Positions 35,381 to 45,831 of a stretch of DNA of 64,000 bases are shown here, one piece after another. This DNA is from Phallus indusiatus. Its lineage: Eukaryota; Basidiomycota; Agaricomycetes; Phallales; Phallaceae. The translations under genes and the position numbers were made by a program. The DNA is taken from positions 508,930-572,929 of the forward strand of contig JAQFWX010000012.1 in NCBI GenBank assembly GCA_027605045.1, given 5' to 3'. Each line of letters starts with the position of its first letter. Position 1 is the stretch's first letter. Below the pieces are notes generated by a model that searched no databases, had not been told where the DNA came from, and worked only from the letters and a program-made list of their open reading frames with translations.

Positions 35381-36329
35381 ATAACACAATTTTTGACATA
35401 GCCTAACCTAACCCAATCCCACGACATTGACAGGGAAAAGGACGAGGATAGGAAACAATAGTAACAGAGTGCATGGGTGTTGAGAACGGACATAGAAGCG
35501 ACGAACACAGGGGATAATACACATAATCCCCGACAACAGCCCACTACAAAGCCACCACCGCAGCCACCGACACAATGCGACCATTTCGAAGGGTGTGATT
35601 TTTTTGCTTCACAGCTCAACGTTGTGGCCGATAATTGAATGTGAGGTGGGTATCAAGAATGTGTTTACTCTGATTGGAAGGTTTCAGGTATTAAAACCAA
35701 AGTCTACGAGTGTAAAGCAGGAAAAACATACTGGAACGAGCCCTCATCTTCCGCCTTTTGCGCCTCAATCTGCGGGAACGCTTTTTCTTCCATTTTTCTC
35801 GCATGCTAATCAAGAAAGAACCCGATAGAAGTGATGAGGATCCAACGACAAACGATGTAGTCCAAGAATTGAATTCAAAAAAAGGTCCAATTTGGGAAGA
35901 GAGTGAGAGAAGGCGCAAGACAATATGATCAGTACATGAGACAAGGGGACACGCGACAGGAAAACTCACTTTATAGGAACTAACAGAAGTTAGTGCACAA
36001 CTAAAGAGGAGGAAGACACACGACGCCCAGTCTGATGATTATATATCCAGCGGACTTTGAATCTGTGGAGCGATGTTCTGTACAGTTGGTCCATTACGCT
36101 CCACAAGGGCCCATTCTTCTTTACAGGCGCCTGACTTTTCTCGAGCGTTTCTTCCGCTTCTCAAGCGTGATGGCACTTTTGCCAAGTTGCCACCGCGTTT
36201 AGCACCAGAATTCAATAATCCAATAACATGACTCTTAAAAATCTCAGGCGCAACAGAAGGTGATCTTGGGAATTTCAACGCTCCCCGAGTATCTATTTCA
36301 CCGCCACACCATTCATCGCCTGCTATAGT
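35381..36329. other. Gene-poor stretch
   Basis: Short open frames on both strands without family features; one minus-strand frame of 79 codons (36278-36039) and overlapping plus-strand frames. No call made. Confidence 0.4.
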
Positions 36330-36928
36330 ATGATCTTTACCTGCATTTGTCCTAAATCCAGCTCTGAAATCGCCAGTGGATTAAGCACCTTCACCGAAGG
36401 AAAGGACGTACGGCTAATTATGACATGGCTTACCGAGTTTCGAGCATTTCTTGGTGATAGCATCAATAAAGGTATTTTTTTTTCAAACTATGATTTGTTT
36501 TCTAATTCATGTGCGTGATACCGGAAATTCCAGAGATTCCAGGATACAGAGCCTCAAAACGTGAATTATTGGCGAAGATCACTGACTACCAGTTTTCCGT
36601 GCTAGTATTTGATGTCTACGAGTGTCTGATTGCTCGTCAAGAAGCGAGCAGGGACGGGTACGAGGGTAAGTGCAGGTTGTATACATATGCGCACGTCTGA
36701 CCTGCTTACTCACTTTGAACAGCCCTGTCGTTTCTACCTTTTTATGAAGATTTTTCTCCGGAGCGTAATAGGGCACGGCAAAGAATATGCGAAATGTCTG
36801 AAAGGAGTGTAAAGCGTCTTATATCAGACGTCTATTTCGAACTCAGTAGGAGATGTCCTGAACGTGAGGTTCGTGATTCAGCCTTTCCGGCACTGGTCTT
36901 CTTTCCTGATATCATTTTTGCAGAGTAA
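36330..36928 (+). CDS. Miniature Spa2-homology-domain (SHD) protein
   Basis: Exons 36330-36471, 36534-36665 and 36723-36928, about 159 residues. Two repeats in the pattern of the Spa2/GIT homology domain: ASKRELLAKITDYQFSVLVF then DVYECLIARQE, and NRARQRICEMSERSVKRLIS then DVYFELSRRCPE, separated by FLPFYEDFSPE. In full-length fungal Spa2 proteins these repeats sit near the N terminus of a long polarity scaffold that binds MAP kinase kinases (family knowledge). Here almost nothing else remains, so this is a truncated paralogue or a stand-alone mini-protein. Two alternative acceptors for exon 2 (36534 or 36543) keep phase. A final intron starting GTTCGT after CPERE is possible and would give a different 20-residue tail. 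Confidence 0.6.
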
Positions 36929-37648
36929 TTGTAACATCACACAAAGGTTGAAACTATGGGCGAATTTTGTAATGTGCAATGTATTATCCTAGTCCCGGTT
37001 GATAATGTGGACACTCGGTTTACTTCGAATCACCGACTTTCTATCCCTACATGTATGCTGTTGATTCCAAACCATCAAGCACTTTGTATATTTGTATATT
37101 TGTACAATTTGACTGTATTTGAAAAAACTCAATTCAGAGGAAGAACGATTGACAAGAATGGGAAAATTAACGGTGCCAACATTCATGATTGTGATGGCTG
37201 CCGTAAGGCGGAGGCCGGACGAAGTGTCGTCGTCCGCTATAGAGCTAAATTACACCAACCCGGAGACTTCACTCACCTGTGTTGTTGAAATTAGGATAGC
37301 TTCGAATCGTCGAATTCAGCCTCGGAAGAGCTTGCCTGCCTACACTTTAAGCGCAGCATATCTATTTGGACATGGTGGTTATTTGTGGACAGCCTTGGAT
37401 GACTTTCCAATCTCATAGGACTATATAGACCTATTGATCCGAGCACTGTGTTATTGTGGCGTAAATAAAAAGGAAAAACATCAGGTAAGAGTTTATACAT
37501 AACTGAACGACTACCAATCATATTTCAAGTATGCTTTTCAATTGATTTAAATAAGTGATAAACTAAAAAAGAAAAAATGTGGAAAACGCATGGAAAATAA
37601 GAAAAACGTGTCGAATGAGACATGGTAAACTTCTTTCTTATCTAAAAA
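36929..37648. other. Intergenic, upstream/downstream of SHD and F-box genes
   Basis: No gene recognised. The end near 37540-37640 matches the 3' flank of the other F-box copies (ataaaaa/gaaaa, gtcgaatgagacatgg), so it is the 3' flank of the first F-box gene. Confidence 0.45.
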
Positions 37649-39001
37649 CTAATGATCACCAAACGCGAGGGATAAAAACTCAACTTGCGTGTTCTGTTGA
37701 AGCCAGCTTACAATTGTAGGATTGAAACGGTCGGGTTCTTCTATTATGCCGTCTGAAAGTTCAAGTTTAGGAAGGGAGATATTCGCCTCTGTGCGCGTTG
37801 ACAGCACATCTTGAATGGCTTCCAAGTTGACACCGTAGCAACGTAAGGTTTTGAGTTTTGGACACAAGTGCAAGCCGCCGGTGCTCTTCGTGCCCCCGAG
37901 TACATGTAGAAACTTTTGCTCTTCCTTCCGCGAATGGGTGGAATCATATATTCCTAGCCATTCCAGATTGGGGTATACATGCAAAAGCTTCGTGAAGGCT
38001 TCGTTGCTTGCTTCAAAATCCACTACCAGGAGGGAGACAAGACTCGGAAAATGTAGGGGTCGTCTGGAAATCGCGTCGAGTAGTGTTGAATAATCCTCTG
38101 GGCCCATCTGGGAAAGAATTAAAGATTTCAAAATAGGAGCGTGTATAGAAGAGACGACGTCTATGGCATCCGTCAATTCGAAAAATGCCATCTCTAGATA
38201 TTCTAGAAAATTCAATTCAATTGCGGAATCGGCTTCTGTTTGTCGAGTCCATGTCAATGGTGACGAGCCGTGGAGACCCAGTTTGCGTAGCAACGGGGTA
38301 CGTTTTATTAGACTTCGAAGCTCTTGATGTACTGGGACACCTTCGAATGCTAGGCCGAGTTCCGTAATATTCTCAAGATTATAACCCGGCCACCGTAATG
38401 CAGAAACACCAGCGAGCAGTATCGTAGTTAGCATGGGCATTTGACCATCGAATAGCAAAAACTGGAAATCGTGTCTAGCGGGGATATTCTCGTTGACCCA
38501 CGGATACGGCATGTACGACAACTCTAGCGTTGTAAGCCGTGGGGCGGGTTTGTTTAGATACCCCATTATTTGGTGGAGTATTGGGATCTGAGGAGATTTT
38601 GCGAAAAACCGTTCGAGTCGGTAGATGTTCGAGTTCACGAGGGCCATGATTTCGCAAATGGCAGGGTTCGGGTAATTAAACTTGAGCTCTTCGTAATCCA
38701 GGCATATAGTGCACAGAAGGGATCCAGATCGCTCGAGATATGTTTTGACATAGGTTACGTCAGACTCCAAGCTGAGCCCTCTGGGAAGGATTATTGACCA
38801 CAAACACCGAGTATGGATAGCGACATTCCTGAATTGACGAGATACGTGTGATACCGAAAGTTGAAAGTTATAGCAACTCCAAAACGAATAATTCCAGGGC
38901 GAATTCCCTTGATCTTCTTGGCTAAGGAAGCCCAATTCGAGAATATGACCAAGTACTTCGTTGGGCAGCATCGACACCGAGGCAGATCGTGATGAAGTCA
39001 T
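37649..39001 (-). CDS. F-box protein, tandem copy 1
   Basis: Substrate adaptor of SCF ubiquitin ligases by family inference. Intron-free, 450 residues, starting MTSSRSASVSMLP. F-box-like motif LPNEVLGHILELGF at residues about 12-26. The rest is a degenerate leucine-rich repeat array with typical LxxLxL units (LTTLELSYMP, LEYLEMAFFELT, LVSLLVVDFEASNEAF, LEWLGIYD, LKTLRCYGVNLEA), ending in TQVEFLSLAFGDH. It is the first of four close paralogues in head-to-tail order on this strand. In all four the first ~30 codons and the C-terminal unit (ANIPLPKLELS) are best conserved, while the middle LRR surface varies, as expected for target recognition. Target unknown. Confidence 0.88.
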   Translation of the reverse strand: MTSSRSASVSMLPNEVLGHILELGFLSQEDQGNSPWNYSFWSCYNFQLSVSHVSRQFRNVAIHTRCLWSIILPRGLSLESDVTYVKTYLERSGSLLCTICLDYEELKFNYPNPAICEIMALVNSNIYRLERFFAKSPQIPILHQIMGYLNKPAPRLTTLELSYMPYPWVNENIPARHDFQFLLFDGQMPMLTTILLAGVSALRWPGYNLENITELGLAFEGVPVHQELRSLIKRTPLLRKLGLHGSSPLTWTRQTEADSAIELNFLEYLEMAFFELTDAIDVVSSIHAPILKSLILSQMGPEDYSTLLDAISRRPLHFPSLVSLLVVDFEASNEAFTKLLHVYPNLEWLGIYDSTHSRKEEQKFLHVLGGTKSTGGLHLCPKLKTLRCYGVNLEAIQDVLSTRTEANISLPKLELSDGIIEEPDRFNPTIVSWLQQNTQVEFLSLAFGDH

Positions 39002-39584
39002 CGCCCTAACTATTAGTAGCCTTCCTTAGCTTTGAGTGTCGACTATTTATTTGAAATTACGCGTACTTTAGCCTGGAAGTTGCCCTTCGGGTATGAGTTC
39101 GGGATTAGACCTTTCAAAGTGAAAAAAAATGATATTACATTGACAAAGAAGTCCGGGATATTTGAATACTTACTATCTCCTGTATATATCGTGATTTTCT
39201 ATCGAACAGAATCACACTCTGCGCGAGAGAACAAGTAAGAACTCCCTTGCATGTGATGGAAAGGCTATCTTGTTTCTTGTTTGTTTGTAGATTCGAACCC
39301 AGCCCTACTTTCCCACCGCTTGTAGACCGAGCCTCCGTCAGTACGAAAATGCGGAGGATCATCTGAACCTCTTAATCCTAGCTAGGCTGTTTTATCGCGG
39401 AGTAGAAACAGGGAAAAGGACGAGGTAAGAGTTTATATACGACTTTGGTTCATCTTGCAATTGAAGTATGCTTTTTTACCAGTCCAAGTGGTATACAAGA
39501 TAAAAAGAAAACAAAAGTGGGAAACGCAAGGTAAATGGTAAAACGTGTCAAATAAGACATGATGTTGAACTTCTTATCTAAAAA
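39002..39584. other. Spacer between F-box copies 1 and 2, part of the du­plicated unit
   Basis: Contains the promoter of copy 1. The segment 39232-39330 (aagaactcccttgcatgtgatggaaaggc, here only partly quoted: cttgcatgtgatggaaag) recurs before copy 2 and, more diverged, before copy 3. It includes a tRNA B-box-like gattcgaacccag. Confidence 0.55.
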
Positions 39585-40931
39585 CTAATAATCATCAAGC
39601 GCGATAGATACAAACTCAACCTGCGTGTTCTGTTGAAGCCAACTTAAAGCTGAAGATTTTTGATAAATGGATGTTCGTGTTACGTTGTCTGAAAGCTCCA
39701 CTTTAGGAAGGGGAATATTCGCCTCTGCGCGTCTTGCCAGGACGTCTTGAATATGCTCCCAGTAAACACAGTCGCAACGTAAGGTTTTGAGATTCGGACA
39801 CAAAGGCAAGCTGCCGGTGCTCTTCGTGCCCTCGAGTACATGTACATATCCTTGCTCTTCCTTCAAGTAAATGTCCCATTCATATATCCCTAGCCATTCC
39901 AAATTAGGGCATACATGCAAAAGTTCGGCTACGGCTTCGTTGCTTGCTTCAAAGGCCCCTAGCAAAAGGGAGGCAAGACTGGGAAAACGTAGGGGTTGCC
40001 TAGAAATCGCATTGAGTAGCGTTGAATAATCTATATTGCCCATCTGGGAAAGAATCAAAGTCTTCAAAGTAGGAGCATGTATAAGAGAGACGATGTCTAT
40101 GGCGTCCGTCAGTTCAAGAAATGCCATCTCTAGATATTCTAGAAAATTGAGTTTAATGACGGGATCGACTTCTGTTTGTCGGGTCCATGTCAAATTTGAC
40201 GAGCCTCGGAGGCCAAGTTTGCGCAGCAAAGGGGTACGTTTTATAAGAGTTCGAAGTTCCTGATGCATTGACACCCCTTCAAATGATAGGCCGATTTCCG
40301 TAATATTCTCGAGATTGTAGCCCGGCCACCGTAACGCAGAAGCACCCTCGAGCAGTATAGTAGTTAGCATGGGCATTTTACCACCGAATAGCAAATATTG
40401 GAAATCGTGTCTGGCAGAAAGATTATCGCTGGGCACACCAGGTGTGTAGGATAGCTCTAGTGTTGTAAGTCGCGGGGCAGGTTTGTTTAGATATCCCATT
40501 ATTTGGTGAAGTATTGGAATTTGAGGAGATCTTGCGAGGAACCGTTCCAGCCGGTATATGTTCAAGTTCACGAGGGTCATGATTTCGCACATGTCAGGGT
40601 TTGGGTAGTCAAATTCGTGTTCATCGTAATTCAGGAATATAAAGCAGAGAAGAGATCGAGATCGCTCGAGACACGTTTTAATATAGGTTAGTTGCGATTC
40701 CAAGGGCCCTCGGGAATAGATAAGCGACCACAAACGCGGGGTATGGATAGCGACATTTCGAAAATGACGAGATACATGTGATACCGTAAGTTGATAGTTA
40801 CAGCAACCCCGAAACGAGAAATTCCAGGGCGAATTTCCTCTGTCTTCTTGGCTAAGGAGCCCCAGTTGAAAAATATGACTCAGTACTTCGTCTGGCAGTA
40901 CTGACACCGAGGCAGATCGTGATAATGACAT
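39585..40931 (-). CDS. F-box protein, tandem copy 2
   Basis: Intron-free, 448 residues from the ATG giving MSLSRSASVSVLP, which aligns with the starts of the other copies. An ATG 16 codons upstream (40979) is in frame, but the equivalent upstream sequence contains stops in copy 1, so it was not used. F-box-like LPDEVLSHIFQLGL, then the same LRR-like region as copy 1 (LTTLELSYTPG, LEYLEMAFLELTDAID, LASLLLGAFEASNEAVAE, LEWLGIYEWD) and C terminus TQVEFVSIALDDY. No frame damage. Probably an SCF substrate adaptor (inference); target unknown. Confidence 0.88.
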   Translation of the reverse strand: MSLSRSASVSVLPDEVLSHIFQLGLLSQEDRGNSPWNFSFRGCCNYQLTVSHVSRHFRNVAIHTPRLWSLIYSRGPLESQLTYIKTCLERSRSLLCFIFLNYDEHEFDYPNPDMCEIMTLVNLNIYRLERFLARSPQIPILHQIMGYLNKPAPRLTTLELSYTPGVPSDNLSARHDFQYLLFGGKMPMLTTILLEGASALRWPGYNLENITEIGLSFEGVSMHQELRTLIKRTPLLRKLGLRGSSNLTWTRQTEVDPVIKLNFLEYLEMAFLELTDAIDIVSLIHAPTLKTLILSQMGNIDYSTLLNAISRQPLRFPSLASLLLGAFEASNEAVAELLHVCPNLEWLGIYEWDIYLKEEQGYVHVLEGTKSTGSLPLCPNLKTLRCDCVYWEHIQDVLARRAEANIPLPKVELSDNVTRTSIYQKSSALSWLQQNTQVEFVSIALDDY

Positions 40932-42044
40932 CGCCCGGCAACTAGTAGCTTTAATAGCTTCCTTAGTTTTTTTGAGCATCAACTATTTATCTAAATTTAC
41001 GCTTACTTCAACCTGAAAATTGCCTTCGGAGATGAGTTTGGGATTGGATCTTTCGAAGGGAAAAAAAATTGACATCATAATGACAAAGAAGTTTGGGCCT
41101 TTTGAATACTCACTATCTTCTGTGTACACCGTGATTATCCTATCAAACAGAATTACACCCTGTACGAGAAAACCGGCGAGAACTCCCTTGCATGTGATGG
41201 AAAGGCTATCCTCCGTGCTTTTTTTATTTGTTGTTTGTCTGTTTGTAGGTTCGAACTCAGCCCCTACTTTCCCACCGCTTGTAGGCCTCCGCCAGTACTT
41301 TGGAGCTAGAAAAAAATATGCCGAGGCAAGTGCAATTGCCAGCACTTGTGTTTGAGGAAGATTGGCGAAATTTTCGTCGCATGCGCATCAGCAGGTCTCA
41401 GCGACCTTCAGACCAACCCGACTAAAATACATCCAACTCTTTTTCTGATTTATTTATGACTTGAAAATTAAATAATTAACAATTTATATATGTGATATAA
41501 ATCCAGCTCACTAGTTGTCTAAGGCAAGGCTGTGCCTACCGTGACTGCACCGAGGAGTATCAGGTCTACTTCCTTTTGATTGCTCTTAATGCCCAATGAG
41601 TTTTGGCTGAGGACTCAAACGCTACAACAGAAACAAATTAGATCAACTCTTATTTCATTTTGGTATGAATGGGGTCAATATACAGGTGTCACAAAAGCAC
41701 CTATGTTTCATAATAGCAGTTAGAGTACACAATGTACATGAGGAGAAATAACTACTTACAAAGATCATTTGGAGTCTCCTGTATTTACATAAATAGTAAA
41801 TACTAAAGCTCTGTGAGATTGTCCAATTCATATGGACCTTTTAGTCCTACATAGCTCTGTCGTATCGTAGGGTAAAAAAAGGACAAGGTAAAGGTTTATA
41901 TATGACCTTTATTCATCTTCCACATTTGTTTTTCGACAAGTGCAAGTGGTATACTAAAGATAAAAAGGAAACAAAGCGAAAAATGCAAGGGAAATGGAAA
42001 AAAGGGGGTGTCGAATGAGACATGGCAAACTTCTTATCTGAGAT
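40932..42044. other. Spacer between F-box copies 2 and 3
   Basis: Contains the duplicated upstream block (ttgcatgtgatggaaag at about 41188, followed by gttcgaactcagcccctac) and, next to copy 3, the common 3' flank (ataaaaaggaaacaaag, gtcgaatgagacatgg). The middle, about 41380-41870, is not shared with the other spacers and shows no gene. Confidence 0.5.
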
Positions 42045-43376
42045 CTAATAATCATCAAGCACGATGGGTACAAATTCAACTTGCGTGTTCTGCCGAAGCC
42101 AAAGTAAAGCTGAAGGATTGTAATGGGGGGATTCTCGCGTCATGTTCCTCGAAAGCTCAACTTTGGGAAGGGGGATATTCGCCTCTGCGCGCTTGGCCAG
42201 CACATCTTGGATGTGTTTCAAACTGAAACCATAGCAACATAAGGTTTTGAGTTTTGGACACAAATGCAAGCCGCCTGTGCTCTTCGTGCCTTCAAGTAAA
42301 TGCACAAAACTTTTCCCAGAGCTGCCAATATGCAACCCTAGCCGTTCTAAATTGGGGTATACGCGCAAAAGTTCCGTGAAGGCTTCGTTGCTTGCTTTAA
42401 AATGTTCTAGCAGAAGGTAGACAAGATTTGGGAAACGTTGGGGTTGTGTGGAGATCGTATCGAGTAGCGTTGAACAGTCGTTTATCCCAGCAAGGATCAA
42501 AGACTTTAAAATAGGAGCCCATATAAGAGAGATGATCTCTATGGCGTCCTCTTGTCCCAGATATGAAATCTCTAGAAATTCTAGAAAATTCAATTCGACG
42601 ACGGAATGGTCTTCTGTTTGTCGGGACCGCCATGCCATCCATCCGCCTCGGATACCGAGTTTGCGTAGCAAAGGGGTACGTTTTATGAGAGTTCGAAGTC
42701 CCCGATGCATTGAATCCCCTTCAAATGATAGGCCGATTTCCGTAACATTCTCGAGATTATAGCCCGACCACCGAAACGCAGAAACACCCTCGAGCAGTAT
42801 CGTCGTTAGCATGGGCATTTGGCCACCAAAAAGCAAAAATTGGAAATCGTGTCTGGCAGGGCGATTCTTGCCGGCCACTGGAAAAGTGTACGATAACTCT
42901 AGCGTTCTAAGCCGTGGTGCAGGTCTATTCAGATAGCCCATTATTTGGTGGAGTATTGGAATTTGAGGAGACTTTGCGAAAAACCTTTCCAGTCGGTATA
43001 TATTCGAGTTCACGAGGGTCATGATTTCGCAAATGGCAAGGTTCGGGTACTTAAAGAAGAGATCTCCGTAATGCAGAGATATAGTGCACAGAAGAGATCC
43101 AGATCGCTCGAGACACATTTTGACATAGGCTATGTCAAATTCCAAGCTGACACCCCCGGGTTGGATTATTGTCCACAAACGCGGGGTATGAATAGCGACG
43201 TTTCGAAAATGGCGAGATACATGTGATACCGAAACGTGATATTCAGAGCAGCGTCTAATCGAGAAATTCCAGGGCGATTTGTTTTCTTCGCTAACTCGAG
43301 GGAAGCCCAATTCGAAAATATGGCCAAGCACTTCGCAGGGCAACAACGACGCCAAGCAAGATCGTGACGATGACAT
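42045..43376 (-). CDS. F-box protein, tandem copy 3
   Basis: Intron-free, 443 residues from the ATG giving MSSSRSCLASLLP. The frame stays open upstream but without ATG. The F-box-like motif LPCEVLGHIFELGF has Cys where the siblings have Asp, Asn or Gly. Then the LRR-like region (LRTLELSYTFPV, LEFLEISYLGQEDAIEII, LVYLLLEHFKASNEAFTE, LERLGLHIG) and C terminus TQVEFVPIVLDDY. It shares with copy 4 the LGQ.DAI segment, so copies 3 and 4 are probably closest relatives. Intact. Confidence 0.88.
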   Translation of the reverse strand: MSSSRSCLASLLPCEVLGHIFELGFPRVSEENKSPWNFSIRRCSEYHVSVSHVSRHFRNVAIHTPRLWTIIQPGGVSLEFDIAYVKMCLERSGSLLCTISLHYGDLFFKYPNLAICEIMTLVNSNIYRLERFFAKSPQIPILHQIMGYLNRPAPRLRTLELSYTFPVAGKNRPARHDFQFLLFGGQMPMLTTILLEGVSAFRWSGYNLENVTEIGLSFEGDSMHRGLRTLIKRTPLLRKLGIRGGWMAWRSRQTEDHSVVELNFLEFLEISYLGQEDAIEIISLIWAPILKSLILAGINDCSTLLDTISTQPQRFPNLVYLLLEHFKASNEAFTELLRVYPNLERLGLHIGSSGKSFVHLLEGTKSTGGLHLCPKLKTLCCYGFSLKHIQDVLAKRAEANIPLPKVELSRNMTRESPHYNPSALLWLRQNTQVEFVPIVLDDY

Positions 43377-44034
43377 TTTCCGACTATCAGTGGCCTTGAC
43401 AGCTTCCTTAGCTTTGAGTGTCAAGTATTTATTGAAATTACGCGTACCTCAGCCTGGAAATTGCCTTCGGATATGACCTTTCAATAAGAAAAAAAATTAT
43501 TACGTTGACAAAGAGATCCAGAACTTTGAATACTTACTATCTCTTGTGTACGCCTTGATTTTATCAAACAGAATCAGACTCTGCGCGAGAGAACGAGTGA
43601 GATCTAGTGAGAACTCTTTTGCATGTGGTGGACGGGTTCAGGCTTAGTGTTGGTAAGCTCGAACTCAGTCCTCACTTTCCCACGGCAAACTGAGCTTCTG
43701 TTAGTTGTCCGTTAGTGGGCCGAACGTAACCGAAAACAATTTGGCAATTTGGAATTTTCATGATGGATATCTGGAGTCTTCAATATCTAAACCATATGGA
43801 CCTATCAATCCCAGTTCTGTGTTTCATTGTGGCGTAACCAAAATCACCAGGTAAAAGTTTACATATGACGGCTGAACAACTTTCATTCCTTTTTCAATAT
43901 GCCTTACAATTAGTGTGCAAGTGATATACTAAAGATAAAAAAAAGATAAAAAAAAGAAAAGCGGAAAATGCAAGGAAGGAAAGATCGAAAATTGTGTCGA
44001 ACAAGACATGGCGGATTTCTTTTTTATCTGCAAA
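43377..44034. other. Spacer between F-box copies 3 and 4
   Basis: Holds diverged forms of the duplicated upstream block (gaactcttttgcatgtggtgg near 43610, agctcgaactcagtcctcac) and the 3' flank of copy 4 with an A-rich run (gataaaaaaaagataaaaaaaag). Confidence 0.5.
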
Positions 44035-45456
44035 CTAATAGTCATTAAGCACGAGGGGTAAAAACTCAACTCGCGTGTTCTCTTGAAGCCAAGTCAAAGC
44101 TAAAGAATCATAACGGGCAGGTTCCTGTAATATGTACTTTGAGAGCTCAAGTTTAGGAAGCGGGATATTCGCCTCTGCGCGTCTTGCCAGCACGTCTTGG
44201 ATATGTTCCAAGTCGACACCGTAACAACGTAAGGTTTTGAGTTTTGGACACAAACGCAAGCTGCCGGTGCTTTTCGTATCTTCAAGTACATCCACAAATT
44301 CCTGCTCTTCCTTCCCGCGAGAACCGCACATATGCATTCCTAGCCATTCTAGATTGGGGTATACCCGCAAAAGATCCGCGAAGGCTTCGTTGCTTGCTCC
44401 AAGATCCTCTAGATTGGGGTATACCCGCAAAAGATCCGCGAAGGCTTCGTTGCTTGCTCCAAGATCCTCTAGCAGAAGGGAAACAAGGCTTGGAAAACGC
44501 AGGGGTTGTGTGGAGATCACATCGAGTAGTGCCGAACAGTTTCTATCGGATTCGCTTATCCCAGCAAGAATCAAAGACTTTAAAATAGGAGCCTGTATAA
44601 GAGAGATAACTCTTATGGCGTCCGCTTGTCCCAAATATGATACTTCTAGATATTCTAGAAAATTCAACTCGAGGACGTAAGGGCCTTCTGTTTGTCGGGA
44701 GCATATTACCAGTGACGCGCCTCGGATACCGAGTTTGCGCAGCAAAGGGACACGTTTTATGAGAGTTCGAAGTTCCCGATGCATTGACTTCCCTTCAAAT
44801 GATAGGCCAAGTTCTGTAATATTCTCGAGACGATAACCCGGCCACCGTAACGCAGAAACACCCTCGAGCAGTATCGTAGTTAGCATGGGCATCTGACCAC
44901 CGAAAAGCAAAAGCTGGAAATCGTCTTTGTCAGGGTAATATGTGGCGACCCACGGAAACGGCGTGTACGACAACTCTAGTGCTGTAAGCCGTGGGGCAGG
45001 TTTGTTTAGATATCCCATGATTTGGTGAAGTATTGGAATTTGAGGCGATTTTGCAAAAAACCTTTCCAGCCGGTATATATTTGAGTTCACGAGGGTCATG
45101 ATTTCGCAAATGGCAAGATTTGGGCAACTAAACTTGAGATCTTCGTAATTCAGAGATATAGTGCACAGAAGAGACCCAGATCGCTCGAAACAGGTTTTGA
45201 CATAGGCTACGTCAGATTCCAAGCTGTTCCCCTGGGGATGGATTATTGACCATAAACGCGGGGTATGAATCGCGACATTTCGAAAATGGCGAGATACGTG
45301 TGATACCGAAACTTGATATTCACAGCAGCGGCTAAACGAGAAATTCCAGGGCGAATTTCCTCTATCTTCTTGGCTATGGAAGCCCAATTCGAAAATATGA
45401 CCAAGTACTTCGCCGGGTAACATGGACACCGAACCAGATTGTGATGATGACATCAT
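44035..45456 (-). CDS. F-box protein, tandem copy 4, with internal 60-bp duplication
   Basis: Intron-free, 473 residues from the first of two adjacent ATGs (MMSSSQSGSVSMLP; the second at 45453 aligns with the siblings). F-box-like LPGEVLGHIFELGFH, then LRR-like region and C terminus TRVEFLPLVLNDY. The region 44348-44467 is an exact in-frame 60-bp tandem duplication, adding 20 residues: the unit LEDLGASNEAFADLLRVYPN occurs twice, then continues LEWLG. The duplicated unit corresponds to one LRR-like repeat, so the array has grown by one unit. The two copies are identical at DNA level, so the event is very recent or recently converted. Confidence 0.88.
   Translation of the reverse strand: MMSSSQSGSVSMLPGEVLGHIFELGFHSQEDRGNSPWNFSFSRCCEYQVSVSHVSRHFRNVAIHTPRLWSIIHPQGNSLESDVAYVKTCFERSGSLLCTISLNYEDLKFSCPNLAICEIMTLVNSNIYRLERFFAKSPQIPILHQIMGYLNKPAPRLTALELSYTPFPWVATYYPDKDDFQLLLFGGQMPMLTTILLEGVSALRWPGYRLENITELGLSFEGKSMHRELRTLIKRVPLLRKLGIRGASLVICSRQTEGPYVLELNFLEYLEVSYLGQADAIRVISLIQAPILKSLILAGISESDRNCSALLDVISTQPLRFPSLVSLLLEDLGASNEAFADLLRVYPNLEDLGASNEAFADLLRVYPNLEWLGMHMCGSRGKEEQEFVDVLEDTKSTGSLRLCPKLKTLRCYGVDLEHIQDVLARRAEANIPLPKLELSKYILQEPARYDSLALTWLQENTRVEFLPLVLNDY
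44348..44467 (-). repeat. Perfect 60-bp tandem duplication in F-box copy 4
   Basis: Two identical consecutive 60-nt units, each beginning tctagattggggtatacccg on the plus strand; a further tctag follows, the likely junction microhomology. In frame (20 codons). Confidence 0.95.
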
Positions 45457-45831
45457 CCGACTATTAGAGCCTTCTTTTAGTTTCAACTGGATGAGTACTT
45501 ATCTAAAATGGTACGTACCTTAGCCTGGAAGTTGTCTAATAAGCAAATTGCATGAGATGAATTCAGGATTAGATCTTTCGGCGCGGGCTCTTTGTATTGT
45601 TCAATGTTACATAAGTTGAATGTTTGACGCCTTGTGTATGTCACGGGTTTATTCGCCTGTGTATTCGCCGGGTCTCGAACCACGAATGACGAAGCCAGCT
45701 TGAAGCTAATAATGCAGAAATGTAATATATGTTGAATTTTTCGAAAAAAAAAAAACAACATTCAATCCAGACAATGAAATCAAAAGTGAGGGAAGAAGAT
45801 ATCAAAGGTCACGAAGACCTCAAAAAGAGAG
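45457..45831. other. Upstream region of F-box copy 4
   Basis: Contains a minus-strand T-run/A-run (tcgaaaaaaaaaaaac near 45743) and a tRNA B-box-like ggtctcgaacc near 45666. No gene recognised. Confidence 0.45.

Noticed and set aside
39285..39330. Complete tRNA genes at the B-box-like blocks upstream of F-box genes
   Set aside because: No pairing acceptor stem or anticodon arm could be found around the B-box-like sequence; kept only as a possible tRNA-derived repeat.
40932..40979. Earlier ATG (MLKKTKEAIK) for F-box copy 2
   Set aside because: The homologous upstream sequence in copy 1 contains in-frame stops and copies 3 and 4 have no ATG there, so the conserved start is MSLSRS.
44237..44680. 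147-codon plus-strand open frame with repeated segment across F-box copy 4
   Set aside because: Antisense shadow; the internal repeat is the 60-bp duplication read on the wrong strand, and the minus strand encodes the conserved F-box protein.
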